NCBI GenBank assembly: GCA_015679245.1
Contig: CP064953.1
Coordinates: 992,001-1,056,000 of the forward strand
Length of the DNA: 64,000 bases
Direction: 5' to 3'
Source: Actinomycetaceae bacterium zg-1166
GTDB lineage: Bacteria > Actinomycetota > Actinomycetes > Actinomycetales > Actinomycetaceae
Shown piece by piece: positions 9,090 to 17,348 of this stretch. Made by a program: the position numbers and the translations under genes. The first letter of the stretch is position 1. The number at the start of each line of letters is the position of its first letter. A model generated the notes under the pieces. The model did no database searches and was not told where the DNA came from. It saw only the letters and a program-made list of their open reading frames with translations.

Positions 9090-10754
9090 TTATTTAACGA
9101 TGACGCCGGCGGCGCCTTCGCCTAGTTCTGCCAGCATGGTGATCATGCCGCCCGAGTGGTTTGCGCACTCAAAGCCAGCCTGCACGAGTTGACGGTGTGC
9201 AAGGTAGGAGCGCATTCCCGACCTGCAGTGAACCGCGATCGGACGCCCGGCAGCGGCCTCGCGAATCTCGTTCATTCGCTCGCGGATTTCGAGGTGCGGG
9301 ATGTTGAGTGCGCCTTTGATGTGGCCCTCTCCTGTGTACTCGCCGCGGCTACGCACGTCGAGGATGAGGTGGTCCTCCCGGAGTTTCTCAAGATCCTTGG
9401 AATGCCATATGTCCATTGTGTGATCGAGGACGTTGGCGGCCATCATGCCGGCCATATTGACCGGGTCCTTGGCAGAGCCGTAGGGCGGGGCGTAGGCCAG
9501 GTCGAGGTCGATGAGGTCAGCCACATTCATGCCTGCCTTGATGGCGGTGGCGAGCACGTCAATGCGCTTGTCTGCGCCATCTTCGCCCACCACTTGCGCA
9601 CCGAGGACCTTGCCATCGACGCCGAAGTGCATCCGCATGTGGAGTTGGGTGGCGCCAGGGAAGTATCCGGCGTGGTTGGCGGGGTGGAGGGAGATGGTGT
9701 GGTGCTTGATGCCTGCCACGGCGAGGGCGCGCTCGTTGGCGCCAGTCATGGCAGCGGTCAGTTTACCGACGCGGACTACCGCGGTTCCGATCGTGGCGGG
9801 AATGGGGTGGGAGAGGTCGCCGGAGATGGCATCTGCCACGAGGCGGCCTGCACGGTTGGCCGGTCCTGCGAGCAGGACCGGGCGTTTGGTGCCGGTGACC
9901 AGGTCGGTGGAGGTGACGGCATCGCCGACAGCCCAGATATGGTTAACGCTGGTGCGTCCGTGCTCGTCGATAATGATGGCCCCGTCCACGCATTCGACCC
10001 CGGCGGCTTCCCAGGTGGCGGTACGGGGGCGGACGCCGGTGGAGAGCACAACGACGTCTACCGCGATGCGCGAGCCGTCCGAAAGGATCGTAATCCCGGT
10101 CCCCTCGCCTTCTTCGATGGCCGTGACGGAGGTGAAGGTGCGCACGTCAATCCCAAGCCGGTCGAGTTCGGCGGTGACGTAGTAGGCGCTCTCCTGGTCA
10201 AGCGGGGGTAGGACGTGGTCGGCGAATTCGACCACGGTTGTCTTGATTCCGCGCATGTTGAGTGCTTCTGCGGCCTCGAGCCCGATGAAGCCTGCGCCGA
10301 TGACGACGGCGGTCTTTGCAGCTTTCGCCATCTCGTCGAGCGTGTGGGCGTCGGAGACGGTGCGTAGCGTGGTCACGCGCGCGGAGTCGATGCCGGGGAT
10401 GGCGGGGCGGAATGCATCCGCGCCGGGCGATAGGACGAGTTCGTCGTAGGAAAGCTCGTAGTTGCCCTCAGGACCGGCAACCTGGACGGTCTTGGCGTCT
10501 GGGTCAAGTGCGGTGACGGTGGAGTTCACGCGGATGTCAAGGTTGAGGGAGGCCTTGAGTGATTCGGGGGTTTGGACGAGGAGCGTGCCGCGATCGGCGA
10601 TCTCCCCGGAGACGTAGTAGGGCAGGCCACAGTTCGCGAAAGAGACTTCGGGGCCCGCCTCGAGGACGACGATCTCGGCGTTTTCTTGTAGCCTGCGCAG
10701 GCGCGCAGCCGCGGACATTCCGCCGGCGACCCCTCCAACAACAACGATCTTCAT
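9090..10754 (-). CDS. cdr: CoA-disulfide reductase with C-terminal rhodanese domain
   Basis: A flavoprotein disulfide reductase fused to a sulfurtransferase (CoADR-RHD type), which reduces CoA disulfide, CoA persulfide and polysulfides with NAD(P)H. The start at 10754 is supported by GGAGG eight bases upstream. Visible features: FAD-binding VVGGVAGGMSAAARLRRL at the N-terminus, the single redox cysteine Cys42 in SFANCGLPYY, NAD-binding VIGAGFIGLEAAEAL, the second FAD motif IWAVGDAV, and a rhodanese domain in the last 100 residues with catalytic Cys510 in AVHCRSGMRS. Length 554 is normal for the fusion class. A CstR-like regulator is encoded divergently and a palindromic operator lies between them. 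Confidence 0.93.
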   Translation of the reverse strand: MKIVVVGGVAGGMSAAARLRRLQENAEIVVLEAGPEVSFANCGLPYYVSGEIADRGTLLVQTPESLKASLNLDIRVNSTVTALDPDAKTVQVAGPEGNYELSYDELVLSPGADAFRPAIPGIDSARVTTLRTVSDAHTLDEMAKAAKTAVVIGAGFIGLEAAEALNMRGIKTTVVEFADHVLPPLDQESAYYVTAELDRLGIDVRTFTSVTAIEEGEGTGITILSDGSRIAVDVVVLSTGVRPRTATWEAAGVECVDGAIIIDEHGRTSVNHIWAVGDAVTSTDLVTGTKRPVLLAGPANRAGRLVADAISGDLSHPIPATIGTAVVRVGKLTAAMTGANERALAVAGIKHHTISLHPANHAGYFPGATQLHMRMHFGVDGKVLGAQVVGEDGADKRIDVLATAIKAGMNVADLIDLDLAYAPPYGSAKDPVNMAGMMAANVLDHTMDIWHSKDLEKLREDHLILDVRSRGEYTGEGHIKGALNIPHLEIRERMNEIREAAAGRPIAVHCRSGMRSYLAHRQLVQAGFECANHSGGMITMLAELGEGAAGVIVK

Positions 10755-10777
10755 TAGCTCATCCTCCATTACTCTAA

Positions 10778-10793
10778 ATACCCCCTGGGGTAT
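10778..10793. promoter_or_regulatory. Predicted CsoR/CstR-family operator
   Basis: The palindrome ATACCCCCTGGGGTAT matches the CsoR/CstR operator class (two AT-flanked C/G tracts around a short centre). It lies 24 bp before the reductase start codon and 87 bp before the regulator start, where it could control both directions. Binding itself is inferred. Confidence 0.8.
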
Positions 10794-10879
10794 AGACTAG
10801 TGGTCTGAGCGCACGCCGCGCAACTAGTTGCGTACACTCAATCGATATGGTTCACAACACACGTGAGGAAAGTGATCTC

Positions 10880-11140
10880 ATGGAAACATCGATGGCGGCC
10901 GAACACCGCAAGGCACTTAACCGGCTTAAACGTGCACGCGGCCAGCTCAACGCCGTGATCGAGAGCGTCGAAAACGGCGGCAACTGCGTCGATGTTATCC
11001 ACCAACTCGCGGCGGTCACCTCCGCCCTAAACAAGGCCGGCTACATCATCATTGCCACCGCGATGAAGAATTGCGTCCTCTCCGACAACCCCTCCACCAC
11101 ACCAGAGGAGCTGGAGAAGGCGTTTTCGGCCCTGGCCTAG
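10880..11140 (+). CDS. cstR: CsoR-family sensor with a CstR-like Cys-Cys pair (persulfide sensor)
   Basis: An all-helical DUF156 repressor of 86 residues when started at 10880, which has GAGGAA 10 bases upstream; an ATG at 10847 would add 11 residues. In the numbering of the copper sensor CsoR the copper ligands are Cys36, His61 and Cys65. Here Cys36 (GGNCVDVI) and Cys65 (MKNCVLS) are kept, but position 61 is Ala (IATAMKNC). Loss of the His is the mark of CstR, which senses sulfane sulfur by forming a di- or trisulfide between the two cysteines. The neighbouring reductase-rhodanese gene is a known kind of CstR target, so I call it a persulfide sensor rather than a copper repressor. Confidence 0.85.
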   Translation: METSMAAEHRKALNRLKRARGQLNAVIESVENGGNCVDVIHQLAAVTSALNKAGYIIIATAMKNCVLSDNPSTTPEELEKAFSALA

Positions 11141-11347
11141 CACCGCGGGTTTGCCGTTACACAACAGGCACACTCAACAGTGCTCGCGTCCGCAAATTCG
11201 TCCTAGCGCCTAGGAGGACAGGGAGCCGACGGCCTCGTCAAGACTCCCGAGTGGTCCGCCGATATTTACGACGTACCCCTCCTGGCAGTGGATCAAGGTC
11301 TGTACTGACAAGGCTTTGAGCCACAACGATTTTCACCACCCGCATGC

Positions 11348-11822
11348 CTATTGCGGGAAACGAAAAATGGCCCCGCCACCACCTCCATACGCCAACAGGT
11401 CCAGCGGCTTGGAGGTCGGGTGGCCGGAGTTCTTTCGTGGCTTGGCGAAGTTCCAGATCGTGGTCTGTTTCCGGTCAGCGAACCACTTGTGCTTTCCTCC
11501 CCGCTTCCACCCGTAGAGCACCGGTTCGTGCTGCCACTGATACGGCGAGCATCCCGGAACGAGGGAGTCTTTGACCCAGATACAGCAGCCCGCGAGTGTG
11601 AAACCGGCTTCGATGAACGCTCTCCGCATGCGCACACAGGCTCACGCGCCAATGCAACGTTCGCTTCACTATCTCCTGAGTATGGGGAGCAGATGTTGAC
11701 AAGTGGCCGGTCACCGGACTCGGCTCGCTGGGCCTTCTTCAACGCCTGATGCGCGGTCGGATTCGCAATCCCTCCTTGTTGCGTGGCGTGAAGTTAATAT
11801 CTGCATAGTCGATGGGGGCCAT
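11348..11822 (-). pseudogene. Decayed fusion of a DUF4406 phage gene with the 3' part of a phage DNA methylase
   Basis: From the ATG at 11822 (GGAGG five bases upstream) the translation IDYADINFTPRNKEGL and, after a one-base frameshift, NPTAHQALKKAQRAESGDRP, LVNICSPYSGDSEANVALAR matches the N-terminus of the DUF4406 gene at 56858-57304. Near 11630 it jumps into the methylase sequence AFIEAGFTLAGCCIWVKDSL, SPYQWQHEPVLYGWKRGGKH, which matches 12433-13687 and 48345-49595, and it ends at KPLDLLAY near 11390. In the complete prophage these two genes are about 8 kb apart, so a large deletion joined them. It is a relic of a second related prophage. Confidence 0.8.
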
Positions 11823-11900
11823 CAGTGCCTCCATTTCCAGAAGGCCCGATATCGACAACTCACCCCGCGCCGGACGCGCGAAAGCGGGAGCCCTCTACCC

Positions 11901-11931
11901 AGAGGGCTCCAAGCAGGGGCGATCTATCCTC
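11901..11931 (-). promoter_or_regulatory. Third, degenerate copy of the 31-bp leader box
   Basis: On the plus strand the site starts AGAGGGCTCCAAGC and ends GATCTAT, matching the boxes at 24401-24431 and 58133-58163 at most positions. It precedes the DUF4406 relic at 11822. Just downstream on the minus strand, AGCCCTCT and AGAGGGCT form a small hairpin. Confidence 0.45.
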
Positions 11932-11989
11932 CCCCGTGCCGTTGAGCTTGAGGCAAGGGCGACGGTCCTCGTAAGCTTGGATTGTGCCA

Positions 11990-12040
11990 ATCATTCAGCC
12001 TGCGTCGGCTTCGGTTAGGAATGAGCTGGATCTCTGCCTG
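11990..12040 (+). ncRNA. Relic of the hairpin RNA that precedes Abi_2 genes
   Basis: The segment TTCAGCCTGCGTCGGCTTCG with GTTAGGAATGAGCTGGATCT lines up, hairpin for hairpin, with the leader of the intact Abi_2 gene at 58380-58438 (CAGCC...CUUCGG...GCUGGAUCUCU). Several stem positions differ while staying pairable through G-U. It lies 50 bp before an Abi_2 coding relic. The promoter -10 seen at 58368 is not kept here. Confidence 0.5.
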
Positions 12041-12089
12041 GAAACGCTTCGTTTCGGCATTTAGCATTGACGAGATGGTCACCGCGGCG

Positions 12090-12180
12090 TGTCAATGACA
12101 GACCCCACGTCAGCAGCCGAGTTCATCTCCCGAGTGAACTACTACCGTCTCTCCGGATACTTCCGTTACGGCTTATTGGC
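12090..12180 (+). pseudogene. Relic of an Abi_2 (AbiD/AbiF) family gene
   Basis: One frame reads RGVSMTDPTSAAEFISRVNY, YRLSGYFRYG, matching residues 21-47 of the intact Abi_2 protein (RGMQVDTDVASQWLSFVSYY, RLSAYWYP). The remainder of the gene, including the HEPN motif, is gone, and the frame upstream is broken by a stop. Confidence 0.65.
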
Positions 12181-12259
12181 CAAAACGAGTTCAACACCCA
12201 CTTTCCCCGCCATACCAACAAACAGGGTTCAGTCCAAACCAACACGTTTTGGCCAATAA
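12173..12259. repeat. Perfect 15-bp inverted repeat (TTATTGGCCAAAACG) with a 57-bp spacer
   Basis: Left arm 12173-12187, right arm 12245-12259, exact reverse complements. The right arm falls inside the small minus-strand frame at 12229-12312; the left arm abuts the Abi_2 relic. It may mark a rearrangement junction rather than a functional hairpin. Confidence 0.6.
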
Positions 12260-12312
12260 CCCTTGATTCCTGCTTCGATGAGTTCGGTGAGTTCCAGATG
12301 GAGTTCGCTCAT
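12229..12312 (-). CDS. Short possible gene or gene start downstream of the methylase relic
   Basis: An ATG at 12312 with AAGGA six bases upstream opens 27 codons, MSELHLELTELIEAGIKGYW then PKRVGLD and TGA. The helical amphipathic start looks like the beginning of a phage protein, but nothing in the complete prophage matches it. It is either a very small gene or the stub of one cut at the inverted repeat. Confidence 0.3.
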   Translation of the reverse strand: MSELHLELTELIEAGIKGYWPKRVGLD

Positions 12313-12432
12313 GACCAGTCCTTTTCGCTCGATTCCCCTAGCCGGGGTGTGGTTTGGTCATGTACATACAGCCATACCTTCCGCCACTTATCCAGCGGAA
12401 TTTACCCTCGTCAGTCACCAATTTTGAGAGGT

Positions 12433-13687
12433 TTAGTCGCTGGCCCGATCGACGTGCTTCACCAGGTCCAGATACGCCAACCGCTCACCGTCACGTTGGC
12501 AGGTGATCCCGGCGGCGTCCCCGGTAGCTTCGGCGTAGCGGCGCAAGATCACCGAGGCGTATTTTTCATCGAGTTCCATGCAGTAGGCGATCCGGTCGGT
12601 TTCTTCGGCAGCCATGAGGGTGGAGCCGGAGCCTGCGAAGGTGTCGAGGATGATCGCGTTGGCCTGGGTGGAGTTGCGAATCGGATAGGCCAACAAGTCC
12701 AGTGGCTTAGATGTTGGGTGGTCGGCGTTACGCCGAGGCTTATCAAACCGCCAGATAGTGGTTTGTTTCCGGTCAGCGAACCACTTGTGCTTACCGCCGT
12801 GCTTCCAGCCGTACAACACCGGCTCGTGCTGCCACTGATACGGGCTCCGCCCGAGCACCAGCGAATCCTTCACCCAGATACAGACAGCAGCCGGAGAGTT
12901 TGAATCCGGCGTCGGTAAACGCTTTGCGGAAGTTCAGCCCTTCGGTGTCGGCATGGAACACATACGCAGACCCGCCTTTCTCCAACACAGCGTTCATGTT
13001 GATGAACGCGGCGAGTAGGAAGTCGTAGAAGGCGGTAGCGGCCATCTTGTCGTTCTTGATTGACAGGCCACCGGAGGATTCGAAGGCGACATTGTACGGC
13101 GGGTCGGTGAGCACCAGGTTCGCGCTCTTGCCATCCATGAGTATCGCGACATCGTCTGGGTTGGTGGCGTCCCCGCACACCAGCCGATGCCTGCCGACAG
13201 CCCAGATGTCCCCGCGCTCGACGAAACTTGCCGCTTCGAGAGCAGCGGTCAGATCAAAGTCGTCGTCCGCCACGTTGTCGTCGTCGAGGGAGCCGATCAT
13301 GGCCTGGATTTCGGCGTCGTCGAAGCCGGTGAGTTCGGCATCGAAATCGCTGGCGTCCAGGTCAGCGATGAGCCAGGCGAGTTTGCTCTCGTCCCAGTCG
13401 CCGGAGATCTTGTTCAGCGCCACATTCAGGGCTTTTTCGCGGGTCTCATCAAGCTCGACAACCACACAATCCACGGCCTTGTGGCCGAGATCGGCGAGCA
13501 CTTTCAGGCGCTGGTGCCCGCCGACCACGTGTCCGGTGGTGGCGTTGTAGATCACGGGTTCGACGTAGCCGAACTCGGTGAGCGATCGTTTGAGTTTCTC
13601 ATACTCCGCATCGCCGGGCTGGAGGTCTTTACGCGGGTTGTAGTCAGCAGGCCGTAGCTCACTGATGGGCATGGGTTTGACCAGCAT
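12433..13687 (-). pseudogene. ParB-domain DNA methylase, frameshifted by a 4-bp duplication
   Basis: The N-terminal half (from 13687) has a ParB-like domain (ISELRPADYNPRKDL, VGGHQRLKVLADLGH) and the methylase motif LTDPPYNVAF; the C-terminal half continues in another frame from about 12885 with VWVKDSLVLGRSPYQWQHEP-type sequence and the SAM-binding motif DTFAGSGSTLMAAE. The frame change coincides with a tandem ACAGACAG at 12880-12887, where the two paralogues (11348 relic and 48345-49595) have a single ACAG. Restoring one unit restores the full 416-residue protein. The start overlaps the SAM synthetase gene by 29 bp, as in the intact operon. An N6-adenine or N4-cytosine DNA methylase by its DPPY motif. 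Confidence 0.85.
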
Positions 13688-14849
13688 GAGTGGTCACCGC
13701 CTTTCGTAGTGATTCAATATGGCTAAACGTGTCCTCCCAGGTTCGCCCCAGGTAGCCGAGGTGCCCGTAAGTCGAATAGTTCGCGTAGCCAGGTGCCCGC
13801 AGTCGGAGCAGGTCGATGATAGCTGCTGGGCGTAGCGGAAACACCGCGCGTGCGGCATCGGTAAGTAGCCAGTCTGGGTGCTGGCCGGTACCGAACGTGT
13901 CAATAGTGAACGCGACCGGATCAGCTTTACCAATCGCATACGAGACCCCGACCTGGCATTCTTCAGCAAGGCGTGCGTCAACAATGGTTTTAGCGATCAG
14001 GCGTGCCATATAAGCCCCAGACCGGTCGACCTTCGAGGGATCCTTACCGGAAAACGCGCCAGCACCATGGGCTGCCAGCCCGCCATGGGTATCAACCATC
14101 AACTTGCGACCCGTCAGCCCGATATCTGCCTTGGGTCCGCCTTCAACGAACCGCCCAGACGAGTTCACCAAGATGACCGTCGCGTCGGTGACGGGTAGGT
14201 ATGGCTGGCATGCTGGCCCGATAATCGCCGAGGTGATTTCACGACGCAGCTCATCGGAATCCTTGAGTTCACTGTGCTGGACCGACACCACCACGCACTC
14301 GATAGCCTGCGGTTTACCTGTGTCGTCGTAGCGCACCGAAACTTGTGCTTTACCATCCGAGAAGATGCCTTTGATGGCGCCTTGTTCACGCGCCGCATCC
14401 AGGCGCTTACAAATTCTGTGTGCTAGCACGAGTGGTAGCGGTAGCCGCTCGGGTGTCTCGGTGCAGGCGTATCCGTAGACCGTGCCCTGATCGCCAGCAC
14501 CCTGCAACGAATAAGCCGACTCATCACCATGCCTGGCTTCCAAAGAAGTCGATACGCCGTCGCCGATATCTTGGGATTGGTGGCGCACCCACACATACAC
14601 TAGGAAACCCCACGGCTTATAGCCGGCAGCGCTGAGTGCTGTGCGTACAGAATCACGGACCCGCACACGAGCTTTCGTGGTGATCTCACCGGTAACGATA
14701 ATCCGCCGACCGGTAGCCATCACCTCAACCGCCACGCGGGCATTGGAGTCCTCGTACAGGATGTCGTCGAGGATCTGATCAGCGACCAGGTCGCAGAGCT
14801 TATCGGGATGACCAACGCAGACAGCTTCAGCAGTCTTCAGCACAGACAT
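13659..14849 (-). CDS. metK: Phage-type S-adenosylmethionine synthetase (first copy)
   Basis: Makes SAM from ATP and methionine. The 396-residue protein has the N-terminal TAEAVCVGHPDKLCDLVADQ, the central GAGDQGTVYGYACTET (GAGDQG ATP motif), and the C-terminal GGLAAHGAGAFSGKDPSKVD phosphate loop, so all catalytic blocks are present. The start at 14849 has GAAAGG seven bases upstream. As in the complete prophage it is directly upstream of, and overlaps, the methylase gene, which suggests local SAM supply for DNA modification. It is about 26 residues shorter than the second copy and only moderately similar to it, so it comes from a related but distinct phage. It may still be functional although its partner is broken. 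Confidence 0.93.
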   Translation of the reverse strand: MSVLKTAEAVCVGHPDKLCDLVADQILDDILYEDSNARVAVEVMATGRRIIVTGEITTKARVRVRDSVRTALSAAGYKPWGFLVYVWVRHQSQDIGDGVSTSLEARHGDESAYSLQGAGDQGTVYGYACTETPERLPLPLVLAHRICKRLDAAREQGAIKGIFSDGKAQVSVRYDDTGKPQAIECVVVSVQHSELKDSDELRREITSAIIGPACQPYLPVTDATVILVNSSGRFVEGGPKADIGLTGRKLMVDTHGGLAAHGAGAFSGKDPSKVDRSGAYMARLIAKTIVDARLAEECQVGVSYAIGKADPVAFTIDTFGTGQHPDWLLTDAARAVFPLRPAAIIDLLRLRAPGYANYSTYGHLGYLGRTWEDTFSHIESLRKAVTTHAGQTHAHQ

Positions 14850-14884
14850 AAGGACACCTTTCACTAGGAGGGGGTAAAACAAGA

Positions 14885-14909
14885 GCGCCCACCCTGAATG
14901 GGTAGACGC
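14885..14909 (-). terminator. Hairpin before metK, followed by a T-rich run
   Basis: On the minus strand GCGTCTACCC pairs with GGGTGGGCGC (two G-U pairs), followed by TCTTGTTTT. The equivalent place before the second metK copy (50900-50919) has a similar hairpin. It could end upstream transcription or act as an attenuator. Confidence 0.55.
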
Positions 14910-14995
14910 AAAAAATAGTTGAGAAAAGCATTTAATTTTTGATTGGCTTCACACCCGCTAAGGAGCCCCTCGGAATTCGTTATGCACTTGAAAAA

Positions 14996-15033
14996 TTTGT
15001 GGGCGTTGACCAATTCTGGTCAACGCCCACAAA
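14996..15033 (-). terminator. Strong rho-independent terminator
   Basis: A perfect 16-base stem (TTTGTGGGCGTTGACC with GGTCAACGCCCACAAA) around a six-base loop, followed on the minus strand by TTTTTC. It closes the two-gene cargo operon at 15056-16547. Confidence 0.9.
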
Positions 15034-15055
15034 CAGATAGAATGACGTTGCGGGG

Positions 15056-15424
15056 CTAAGAAATGTTAGCCCACCACGCCCCACCGTCCTGGCGAGACAT
15101 AAAAATGGAAATCGAAGATATTTTTGAATTCTGAGCCACGATAGTGAAAAAATCTTCCCCTTTTGAGTCGATTTTTTCGATAGTTAGATCACGGGTTAAA
15201 TTATCTTCAATCAGCGTGTCTGCGGCAGTTGGATTTCCAATTATCTTGATAAGTTTGTCACGGTCTCCTGCGTTAGCTGCATCAATAACAGATGCGGCTA
15301 AATTCTTGTGTTCAGTAAAAACAGGTTCTCGCGCCAGTAGCCAGATCGATAAAATGCCCGCGACAAGAACAACGCCCGCTAGGACAGCTACTTTTAGATT
15401 GATTAGGTTACGTGCAGTAGGCAT
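15056..15424 (-). CDS. Membrane-anchored protein of unknown function
   Basis: 122 residues started at the ATG at 15424 (AGGGAG nine bases upstream). A transmembrane segment follows a short basic N-terminus (LINLKVAVLAGVVLVAGILS, IWLLA); the rest is outside and hydrophilic, with a compact mixed alpha/beta look (DAANAGDRDKLIKIIGNPTA, ISIFMSRQDGGAWWANIS). Its start overlaps the end of the amidase gene by 17 bp, so they form one operon. The pair is AT-richer than the phage genes around it and sits between metK and terS, where the complete prophage has nothing. No family recognised. Confidence 0.7.
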   Translation of the reverse strand: MPTARNLINLKVAVLAGVVLVAGILSIWLLAREPVFTEHKNLAASVIDAANAGDRDKLIKIIGNPTAADTLIEDNLTRDLTIEKIDSKGEDFFTIVAQNSKISSISIFMSRQDGGAWWANIS

Positions 15425-16547
15425 AGAAAGTGGCTCCCTGCCAGTCAAGAAGAACTTGATTTAGGCTTCGCCTATAACGATTCCAGCTGTGGTATGTAAA
15501 ATACGGAACATTGTTGTTGAAGTACGAAACCATCATTGTGTGGACTTTTTGGTTTGATCCTCGGGGCTTGACTTGAAGAACATCCCCCTTGCGAAGTTGC
15601 CAAACATTTGAAAGCATGGAGGTTCGGCCGCTGTTGCGAGCAAAAGTTGCCCAATATTCAACGGCCGTCCAAGAACGGCTTTGATTCGACCGGTTATACC
15701 ACCAATAGTTAGCATTTCTGTACCAACCCGACTTGAATTCCCATCCGCCAGCGCGTAATGCTTGACTGACAAAATTTGTGCAATCTCCACCAGATCCACT
15801 GAAAGACCGGTAAGCAGGATTGTAGTTATTCTAGTACCGCTCGAGATAATTGGCCATCGCCGTATAATTGTAGCCGCCACGGGTAGCGATTTTATCGTGC
15901 GCATCCACAGTAACTGGACGGTGCGTAGCCGCTGGAGTTAAATCGGAAAAATTCGCTGAACCAATTGTGTGCGTAAAGTATTCAGAATCTTCTTTTACTA
16001 AGGATTCAGCTTCAGATAGAGGGAGTAGTCCAGTAGGCTCTAAGAATTCGTCACTCGTAAGTTCCCATACCCCTTTTGAGTTCTGGGAAAATGTCATTTC
16101 GTGTTGAGCTGAAAACCCCGTTTCCGTCCCGCTTCCTTCAATAGTGAGAAATGTGGTTTCGGTTGCAATAACCTTTATTTCAGTTGTCGTTTTGGTGAGG
16201 ATGCTGTCAATTGTTGTTTCTGTGCGCGAAGAAGAATATCTCTCACCCAATGATGCGAGTTCTTCGCGATATCTATCAACAGCTAGTGAAAAATCTACAT
16301 CTCCAACTGTCGAGGTAGCAGCGTCGAGAGTGCGGGTGCGATATGGTTCTTGAACAGCAGCATGTCCCTCAACCATGATCTCAGCAGACTGAGCAAAATG
16401 GTCGTTAGCTAACTGAGTTAGAGTCCTTTCGTCAATCGGAGCATCGCCTCCTGGTGTTGCTCCCGCGGAAAGCGTCACTGTGAGGGTCAAGAAAATCGCA
16501 ACTAACACTCCAACAATTTTTGTGTGGAATCGGTTCACACGAGGCAT
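15408..16547 (-). pseudogene. Secreted amidase-domain protein interrupted by one amber codon
   Basis: The start at 16547 (AAGGAG six bases upstream) opens a signal peptide, FHTKIVGVLVAIFLTLTVTL then SAGATPGG, a middle region without a recognised fold, and from about residue 225 an amidase domain of the putative-amidase type (YNYTAMANYLERY, NNYNPAYRSF, GGDCTNFVSQALRAGG, SWTAVEYWA, HTMMVSYFN). A TAG at codon 239 (15831-15833) falls between ERY and NNYNPAY, where family members usually have Trp (YWNxYNPxY), so TGG to TAG is the likely change. Everything downstream stays in frame to the TAA at 15408. The protein is either inactivated or depends on suppression. With the downstream membrane protein it is cargo between metK and terS. 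Confidence 0.8.
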
Positions 16548-16621
16548 CCTTGTCTCCTTGCGCTTGGTGCTCGAAAGCAGCTTGGGCATTTGAGGTGCCA
16601 TAACCAAACATCAAAGTTAGG

Positions 16622-17230
16622 CTACTCTGATATTATAAGGTTTCTTGATTTAAACGGTCGAGATCTGACTCTCAACAGCTGCTCCATAACCTCATCACCA
16701 GGAGCAGCACCCGAATAGTCGGTGGTGCAGTTAGCGCGCACGATGTCGAAAATCTCGTACCAGTACACGTTGGCCTGCTTCCCAAACGACTGCGACATAG
16801 CCACAAAAGGAGACGCAATAGCAGCACCAGTAGTCGGATGCTTACCCAACAGACCAAACTTGGAGATAGCCTGCTCGCACTGCACATAACGAGCAAACGC
16901 CTGCGCATAAGCCTCAATCAGGCGCTTCGACACAAACCGGGTGCAGCCACGCTCATCCAACCACCGCCACGTCTCCCGATAAACAATGTCCGCGCCGAGG
17001 GGTTTACCGTCACGCTGAACCTCAGACAGGTATTCGCTTGGTTCTGGCATGACCTCACCAGCCAACACCGCACCCTCACCAACATCGCCACCCTCAAAAT
17101 CGAAAGGCGCAGCTAGCGGATCCTCAAGACGCGTGGCTGGTAGACCTTTGGCGAGCTTCTCGTTGAGTGGGTCAGGTTTCGCACCAGCTCTTACTCGGCG
17201 GCCACCGCGATTGGTTCCGTCTTTCGCCAC
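16622..17230 (-). CDS. Phage terminase small subunit (first copy), 3' end replaced
   Basis: Starting at GTG 17230 (AAGGAGG 10 bases upstream), the product reads VAKDGTNRGGRRVRAGAKPD and continues with the family core RETWRWLDERGCTRFVSKRL, KFGLLGKHPTTGAAIASPFV, SFGKQANVYWYEIFDIVRAN. It matches the TerS at 50945-51511 nearly throughout. The ends differ: the intact copy stops at MERLLQSR, whereas here MEQLLRVRS runs on into 12 unrelated residues. This places the boundary of the cargo insertion near 16670. TerS recognises the packaging site for TerL. With no TerL nearby it is a leftover. Confidence 0.8.
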   Translation of the reverse strand: MAKDGTNRGGRRVRAGAKPDPLNEKLAKGLPATRLEDPLAAPFDFEGGDVGEGAVLAGEVMPEPSEYLSEVQRDGKPLGADIVYRETWRWLDERGCTRFVSKRLIEAYAQAFARYVQCEQAISKFGLLGKHPTTGAAIASPFVAMSQSFGKQANVYWYEIFDIVRANCTTDYSGAAPGDEVMEQLLRVRSRPFKSRNLIISE

Positions 17231-17292
17231 GAATATCCGGCCTCCTTTCTGGCTCTGTCGCGGCCAGAAAAGCGGCCTCCAAAAATGCGCGC

Positions 17293-17348
17293 GGGTCAAT
17301 ACCCTGTTTGATTCGGGGATTTTGTGCACGGTTGGCCCCGCCCGCTGA
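17293..17348. other. Conserved non-coding block between TerS and HNH genes (candidate cos region), copy 1
   Basis: A 56-bp block, from GGGTCAATACCCTGTTTGAT to GGCCCCGCCCGCTGA, is repeated at 51609-51664 with about 88% identity although no gene is encoded. Its position between the HNH nuclease and terS genes is where many HK97-type phages carry cos. Confidence 0.5.

Noticed and set aside
9156-10211. Long plus-strand open frame of 351 codons
   Set aside because: It is the antisense of the CoA-disulfide reductase, whose minus-strand frame has clear FAD, NAD and rhodanese motifs.
10847-10879. Longer N-terminus for the CstR-like regulator
   Set aside because: The start at 10847 lacks a ribosome-binding site. 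Starting at 10880 gives the normal 86-residue length and puts the cysteines at the family positions.
12067-12903. Plus-strand open frame of 278 codons
   Set aside because: It mixes relic DNA with the antisense of the methylase. Its composition does not look like a protein, and only the short Abi_2-like stretch in another frame is meaningful.
14850-14995. Possible SAM riboswitch before the SAM synthetase genes
   Set aside because: The leaders before both metK copies contain only a short terminator-like hairpin. I do not see the multi-helix core of known SAM riboswitch classes.
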